DNA of 20,798 bases, from contig QXVZ01030365.1 in NCBI GenBank assembly GCA_008931825.1, positions 1 through 20,798 of the forward strand, given 5' to 3'. The stretch comes from Phallusia fumigata (Eukaryota > Chordata > Ascidiacea > Phlebobranchia > Ascidiidae). Position numbers and translations under genes: made by a program. Shown here in pieces: positions 20,266-20,798 of this stretch. The first letter of the stretch is position 1. Every line of letters begins with the position of its first letter. Below the pieces are notes generated by a model that had not been told where the DNA came from, searched no databases, and saw only the letters and a list, made by a program, of their open reading frames with translations.

Positions 20266-20798
20266 CTGCAAAAAAATTGCAACAAGTCAGTTACATTCGT
20301 TAGTAATTTTAAAGGAAAACCTACAAAAGCACACAAAACCTAGAAGCAGCAAAAACACTTTGGTCGCTAAATCCGTGGTTAAAAAAAATCAGTCAGTTGG
20401 AATATGTATTTCGGCAAATCGGCAAATCGTTACTGAATAGGAAACCTTTGAGCCGATTCAATATGAAAACGTCAGCCCACATAAGTGCTCATATCTGATA
20501 TAAAAGACAGCAATGTGCGCATGTGCACAATAATTTTGATACAGTTACCTTTATGCTATACATTAAGCAAGTATTTAAAAAACGCCAGTTATTATTGGCC
20601 ATCTGTTTTACGTTTGTAAAAGGTTAAACTAAGTAACGTAATCCAAGACTGTTACAATTTTCCTAGAACCTGAACCTGAACGTAGTTTTTGTATACTGTG
20701 TGTGCGTATAGCGAAAGTCCCCCAGTCGAGGATATGTATTGCAACATACAGGCCAGATGCGAAAGTCGAAGGAAAATCCCAGCTCTAGACTTTGGTGT
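20266..20798 (-). other. COE intron running off the right edge
   Basis: At least 533 bases upstream of the IRTEQD exon. I searched for the preceding COE exon (block HYRLQLLYSNG) and did not find it. Confidence 0.65.

Overview
The window is animal nuclear DNA: AT-rich, with short spliced exons (GT..AG borders), long introns and dispersed repeats. It holds parts of two convergent genes. The right one is a single-copy COE/EBF (Collier/Olf/EBF) transcription factor with one helix 2 in its HLH region, as in non-vertebrates. That, together with the apparent high heterozygosity and small introns, makes an ascidian (Ciona-like) source my best guess. The species is inference, not seen.

Left half, plus strand (about 1-9200): a small secreted-type modular protein. 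Exons joined by matching phases encode an LDL-receptor class A module (3006-3159), a sushi/CCP-like module (3552-3731) and one fibronectin type III domain split over two exons (4257-4387 and 8385-8540). A hydrophobic exon at the left edge (2-53) may be its signal peptide, but its phase does not match directly. The stop at 8538-8540 is followed 3 bases later by a likely 3'UTR intron, then a UTR exon with AATAAA signals.

Right half, minus strand (20798 down to 9606): eleven exons of the COE gene with fully compatible splice phases, about 478 residues. They cover the C-terminal part of the DNA-binding domain with its zinc knuckle, the IPT/TIG domain, the HLH and the Ser/Pro/Thr-rich transactivation tail. 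The N-terminal exons (about 120 residues) lie beyond the right edge. The two genes end tail to tail around 9200-9600.

Non-coding content: (i) three direct duplications, each meeting exactly at a single N (4839, 8140, 17536), which look like unmerged allelic contig ends rather than biology; (ii) a dispersed short foldback repeat present in both orientations in introns, with a conserved TGATGA / 5-7 bp hairpin / GAAAC core resembling part of a hammerhead ribozyme and a second TACAAG..CTTGTA hairpin; (iii) a four-unit 27-bp minisatellite; (iv) a possible small non-autonomous hAT-like element. I found no tRNA, rRNA or CRISPR, and nothing bacterial.
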